A stretch of DNA of 6,357 nt from CAYYMX01 sp964473045 (GTDB lineage Bacteria > Pseudomonadota > Alphaproteobacteria > Methylaequorales > Methylaequoraceae). The DNA lies in NCBI GenBank assembly GCA_964473045.1, contig CAYYMX010000080.1, positions 1 to 6,357 on the forward strand, written 5' to 3'. The notes under the pieces were generated by a model. The model was not told where the DNA came from, did not search any database, and saw nothing but the letters and a program-made list of their open reading frames with translations. The position numbers and the translations under genes are program-made. Below are positions 6,282 to 6,357 of this stretch, in pieces; position 1 is the stretch's first letter, and each line of letters begins with the position of its first letter.

Positions 6282-6357
6282 TTGATTCGTTTACTAGACG
6301 TCCTATTATAAAAGTCTTTAGGTTTTTACCTTCAACTAACGTTCGTTCAAAGGGAGA
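6277..6357 (-). CDS. pyrC: Probable dihydroorotase, C-terminal end (5' part outside window)
   Basis: This is the last 26 codons of a gene entering from the right edge, in frame from 6357 and ending with TGA at 6277-6279. The segment SPFERTLVEGKNLKTF and IIGRLVNE resembles the C-terminus of class I dihydroorotases (SPF, then a V-x-G-x-V/L-x-x-T-hydrophobic-x-G-G-R-x-V strand pattern), which closes the amidohydrolase beta-sandwich. Dihydroorotase forms dihydroorotate in pyrimidine synthesis. Its place directly before plsY agrees with the pyrC-plsY order I recall from Alphaproteobacteria. The usual second glycine (GGR) is replaced by isoleucine (IGR). No catalytic residue lies in this fragment, so an inactive dihydroorotase-like paralogue (PyrX type) cannot be excluded. 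Confidence 0.72.
   Translation of the reverse strand, partial: SPFERTLVEGKNLKTFIIGRLVNESN

Noticed and set aside
1..6357. A hidden mobile element, toxin-antitoxin pair, CRISPR array, riboswitch or new defence system
   Set aside because: Virtually every base is accounted for by conserved housekeeping genes; no spaced repeats, long inverted repeats or unexplained gene remain.

Overview
This is an AT-rich, densely packed chromosomal window from a small-genome alphaproteobacterium, possibly of the free-living marine SAR11/HIMB59-like type. The evidence is the alphaproteobacterial style of the AspS C-terminus, a DUF1849/EipB-family gene (a family known from Alphaproteobacteria), and a pyrC-plsY-topA-rnr-DUF983-rpmG gene string, which resembles the pyrC-plsY-dprA-topA-rnr order I recall from that class. 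The exact lineage cannot be fixed from this sequence.

Layout. On the + strand, 1-423 holds the last 140 codons of aspS, followed with an 8-nt overlap by an exported EipB-like protein (416-1219). Everything else is on the - strand and reads leftwards from the right edge: the 3' end of pyrC (6277-6357), plsY (to about 6281), topA (3208-5652), a short rnr (1776-3242), a DUF983 membrane protein (1424-1786) and rpmG (1220-1387). The two gene sets converge at 1219/1220 with no spacer. The only non-coding stretches are 5653-5702 (50 nt, almost all A/T) and 1388-1423 (36 nt, with a promoter-like sequence). No tRNA, rRNA, insertion sequence, CRISPR array, phage gene or attachment site is visible.

The genes are housekeeping: aspartyl-tRNA charging, envelope integrity, pyrimidine synthesis, the first acylation step of phospholipid synthesis, DNA relaxation, RNA decay and a ribosomal protein. 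The - strand genes probably share a transcript, since pyrC/plsY, topA/rnr and rnr/DUF983 touch or overlap. No new multi-gene system is visible. The points worth a second look are: an RNase R that lacks the usual N-terminal RNA-binding domains and cannot be extended in frame; two 13-nt and one 11-nt A tracts inside that gene; a plsY frame with no ATG, GTG or TTG before its essential motifs; no dprA between plsY and topA; a promoter-like sequence that would place the rpmG transcript start on its ATG; and a TopA zinc finger with an insertion.
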